Source: Planctomycetaceae bacterium (lineage in GTDB: Bacteria; Planctomycetota; UBA1135; GCA-002686595). From it: 7,547 nt of DNA. The translations under genes were made by a program, and so were the position numbers. How positions within the stretch are numbered: position 1 is the first letter of the stretch; each line of letters opens with the position of its first letter. The notes beneath the pieces are model-generated. The model did no database searches. It worked only from the letters and a program-made list of their open reading frames with translations, and was not told the origin of the DNA. Of the stretch, positions 6,286-7,547 are shown piece after piece. Location: NCBI GenBank assembly GCA_013360535.1, contig JABWBL010000153.1:1-7547 (forward strand), written 5' to 3'.

Positions 6286-6935
6286 CAGTCGACCCCCGTG
6301 TTGTCGCGACCGCGGACCGAACCCAGCGCGCGGTGCACCGCCGCGACGGCTGCCTCGATCTCCGCATCCGTTCCCGCGAGGCGCAAGCGACCGACCGCGC
6401 CGTGCGCACCGAGTCCGACGATGCGGATCGGCGCCGCCTTTTCGGCCTCGTTGGCCGCGAGCAGCACCCACACCGCCGGGTTGACCTCGAGCGTGTAGAG
6501 CGTGTCGTGCGCGAGCAGCAGCATCCCGCTGCGCGTGCGGTTGATCAGCATCGCGTGGTGGCTGTCGACCTGCCGGATGATCTCGTCGGTGAGCAGGTTG
6601 GGCTTGAGCCCGTCCTCGAAGCCGGCTCCCGCCGCCTCGAGGATCAGCCGCCCCGCCTCACGCACCTGTCCCTGATCGGGACCGTGCACCTCGAGCGTGC
6701 CGTAGCTGCGCTCGGTGACCAGCGCTCCCGGCGTGACGCGGCAGCGCTTGAGCGCCACGTCCATCAGGCGGTTGATCACGATGCCCGGCCGCGCTTCCAG
6801 CCAGAACGCGCTCTCGCCGACGACCGGGAAATAGCCGTCGCTCGACGCCGCGACGGTCGCGGCGAACTGCGGCTGCATGTGGTCGATGACGAGCGCGCCG
6901 CGCAGCTCGAGGGGCGGTGTGGACCGCGGGGGCAT
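6285..6935 (-). CDS. BMC-T shell protein, T2 type (divergent tandem BMC domains)
   Basis: 216 residues with two divergent BMC domains. It resembles, as I recall it, Haliangium BMC-T2 (Hoch_5816), a trimer that can stack into a double layer with a gated pore. Matching segments are IDHMQPQFAA (17-26), PVVGESAFWLEARPGIVINR (37-56), DVALKRCRVTPG (59-70), ERSYGTLEVHGPDQGQV (75-91), GLKPNLLTDEIIRQVD (109-124), AANEAEKAA (160-168) and GAHGAVGRLRLAG (176-188). The two halves repeat the same order: a PG/NPA turn, a D..ALK or NEAEKAA helix, a YGTLEVHG or HGAVGRLRLAG strand, and a final helix. The ATG at 6935 leaves a short Pro-rich lead (MPPRSTPPLELRG). A 9-bp hairpin lies 8 nt upstream and no Shine-Dalgarno is seen, so expression may be lower than for BMC-H. 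Confidence 0.92.
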   Translation of the reverse strand: MPPRSTPPLELRGALVIDHMQPQFAATVAASSDGYFPVVGESAFWLEARPGIVINRLMDVALKRCRVTPGALVTERSYGTLEVHGPDQGQVREAGRLILEAAGAGFEDGLKPNLLTDEIIRQVDSHHAMLINRTRSGMLLLAHDTLYTLEVNPAVWVLLAANEAEKAAPIRIVGLGAHGAVGRLRLAGTDAEIEAAVAAVHRALGSVRGRDNTGVD

Positions 6936-6943
6936 GGGCTAGA

Positions 6944-6964
6944 TGTCGCGCGAGACGCGCGACA
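6944..6964 (-). promoter_or_regulatory. Perfect 9-bp hairpin between BMC-H and BMC-T2
   Basis: The arms TGTCGCGCG (6944-6952) and CGCGCGACA (6956-6964) are exact reverse complements with a 3-nt loop. The RNA hairpin would start 6 nt after the BMC-H stop codon and end 8 nt before the T2 start codon. It has no T-tract, so it is not a classic terminator. It could protect the 3' end of a short BMC-H message, attenuate read-through, or shield the T2 start from ribosomes. Any of these would favour hexamer over trimer, which matches shell stoichiometry. Function is inference; the structure is seen directly. Confidence 0.55.
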
Positions 6965-6970
6965 CGCGGC

Positions 6971-7273
6971 TCACTTCTTCTTCTCTTCCGTCGCCGGGAG
7001 GAAGTCCGCGAGGTCGATCGCCGGACGCGGGATGACGTGCGTGCCGACGAGCTCGCCGACGCGTCGCGCACCGGCGGCACCGGCCTCGACCGCGGCCTTC
7101 ACCGCGCCGACTTCGCCGCGCACCATCACGGTCACGAGGCCGCCGCCCGACTTCTCGTAACGGCCGAGCAGCGTGACCTTCGCGGCCTTGCACATCGCAT
7201 CCGCCGCTTCGATCGCGCCGACCAGGCCCTTGGTCTCGATCATGCCGAGGGCGACGAGGTTTTCAGTTGCCAT
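6971..7273 (-). CDS. BMC-H hexameric shell protein (EutM/PduA/CcmK family)
   Basis: 100 residues, single BMC domain (PF00936), the main facet tile of the shell. Residues 7-82 match the family: [59 protein letters not shown], then [13 protein letters not shown]. The hexamer pore loop is the KSGGG at 41-45, small and neutral like the KIGSG/KIGGG loops of other metabolosome hexamers, so small polar metabolites would be expected to pass. The C-terminal 15 residues end in a Glu/Lys-rich tail (EEKKK). The ATG at 7273 follows the upstream gene by 50 nt; this leader is pyrimidine-rich in the message and has no Shine-Dalgarno. It is the first shell gene of the cluster, and only one BMC-H is present in the window. 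Confidence 0.97.
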   Translation of the reverse strand: MATENLVALGMIETKGLVGAIEAADAMCKAAKVTLLGRYEKSGGGLVTVMVRGEVGAVKAAVEAGAAGARRVGELVGTHVIPRPAIDLADFLPATEEKKK

Positions 7274-7323
7274 GGGGAATCAGGAGTTCGTGAGAGAGGG
7301 AGAGGGAGTTCCGAGGTCGGCCA

Positions 7324-7547
7324 TCACGCGGTGCACGCGCCGGTGGCGACATTCTGGTGAGCGCAGCCCTTGCAGGGGCCGAGCGGGCAACCGGCGCCCG
7401 CGTGCTCCATGAGCTTCTGGATCTCGGCCGGCGAGAGCGAACCACCGACGACGTGCGAGCCGCCGCGCGGCGCGGTGAAGGTCGGCGCGCTCGCGACGGG
7501 CGCACTGGCACTGGGCGCAGCGGGCGCGCTCGAAGGCGCGTACCCCG
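7324..7547 (-). CDS. C-terminal end of probable microcompartment cargo protein (5' end missing)
   Basis: The last 73 residues of a protein that begins beyond the right edge, translated by hand to the TGA at 7326-7324. Residues 2-30 of the visible part are an Ala/Pro/Ser linker (YAPSSAPAAPSASAPVASAP). A short amphipathic helix follows (SLSPAEIQKLMEHAG, 36-50), then a four-cysteine tail: GCPLGPCKGC with C53, C58 and C61, and C71 near the end (pattern Cx4Cx2Cx9C). A flexible linker plus a short helix is the usual form of an encapsulation peptide on BMC cargo enzymes, and its position just before BMC-H fits. The catalytic part is outside the window, so the enzyme cannot be named. The cysteines could bind Fe-S or zinc, or join a shell contact. 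The neighbouring 114-residue protein also has four Cys. The reading frame is well supported; the role is inferred. Confidence 0.72.
   Translation of the reverse strand, partial: GYAPSSAPAAPSASAPVASAPTFTAPRGGSHVVGGSLSPAEIQKLMEHAGAGCPLGPCKGCAHQNVATGACTA

Noticed and set aside
6286..6471. N-terminal extension of BMC-P 1
   Set aside because: It overlaps the T2 coding region in another frame, and EutN/CcmL proteins normally begin at the MFLGRVVG segment.
7263..7511. 82-codon minus-strand frame across the right-end gap
   Set aside because: It is Arg/Ser-rich and out of frame with the coding end that carries the linker, helix and Cys motif; the latter has clear protein character and a proper stop.

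Overview
This is a GC-rich window (roughly 70% G+C by eye) from a bacterium. Every gene I can support lies on the minus strand, so the locus reads from right to left. The right two-thirds (about 7547 down to 2724) is a bacterial microcompartment (BMC) operon. It holds one hexamer shell gene (BMC-H), two different tandem-domain trimer genes (BMC-T) and two pentamer vertex genes (BMC-P, EutN/CcmL family). From memory, the two trimers resemble the T1 and T2 shell proteins of the Haliangium ochraceum microcompartment. That, with the composition, points to Myxococcota, Planctomycetota or a similar high-GC Gram-negative lineage; the window alone cannot settle which.

Order in the direction of transcription: (1) 7547-7324, the C-terminal end of a protein that enters from the right, with an Ala/Pro/Ser linker, a short amphipathic helix and a four-cysteine tail, which looks like an encapsulated cargo protein; (2) BMC-H; (3) a T2-like BMC-T; (4) BMC-P 1; (5) BMC-P 2; (6) a T1-like BMC-T; (7) a 114-residue protein with four Cys in a Gly-rich segment; (8) an ACT-domain protein of the UPF0237 family; (9) a UPF0210/DUF711 protein with a pyruvate formate-lyase-like fold. 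Spacing from T2 to the ACT gene is very tight (TGATG and ATGA overlaps, then gaps of 2, 8 and 3 nt), so these genes are very probably co-expressed. A perfect 9-bp hairpin lies between BMC-H and T2 and may set the hexamer-to-trimer ratio.

The left third holds two genes with no evident microcompartment role. One is an HD-GYP c-di-GMP phosphodiesterase whose N-terminal receiver domain has lost its phospho-acceptor Asp and other key residues. The other is a DHA1-type MFS transporter that runs off the left edge.

The most interesting part is 4980-2724. Proteins 7 and 8 share a 40-residue N-terminal module (T-x2-DVR, then T-x-x-TP, then a GI/GV strand) that resembles, from memory, N-terminal modules of other BMC-associated proteins. 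In protein 8 it is fused to a UPF0237 ACT domain, which in many bacteria is a stand-alone protein of about 90 residues encoded next to UPF0210. This suggests that the widespread but uncharacterised UPF0237-UPF0210 pair has been recruited to a microcompartment here. No signature metabolic enzyme (aldolase, aldehyde dehydrogenase, PduL) is visible, so the substrate cannot be assigned. No gene-free stretch exceeds 138 bases. I saw no RNA genes, mobile elements or CRISPR arrays.
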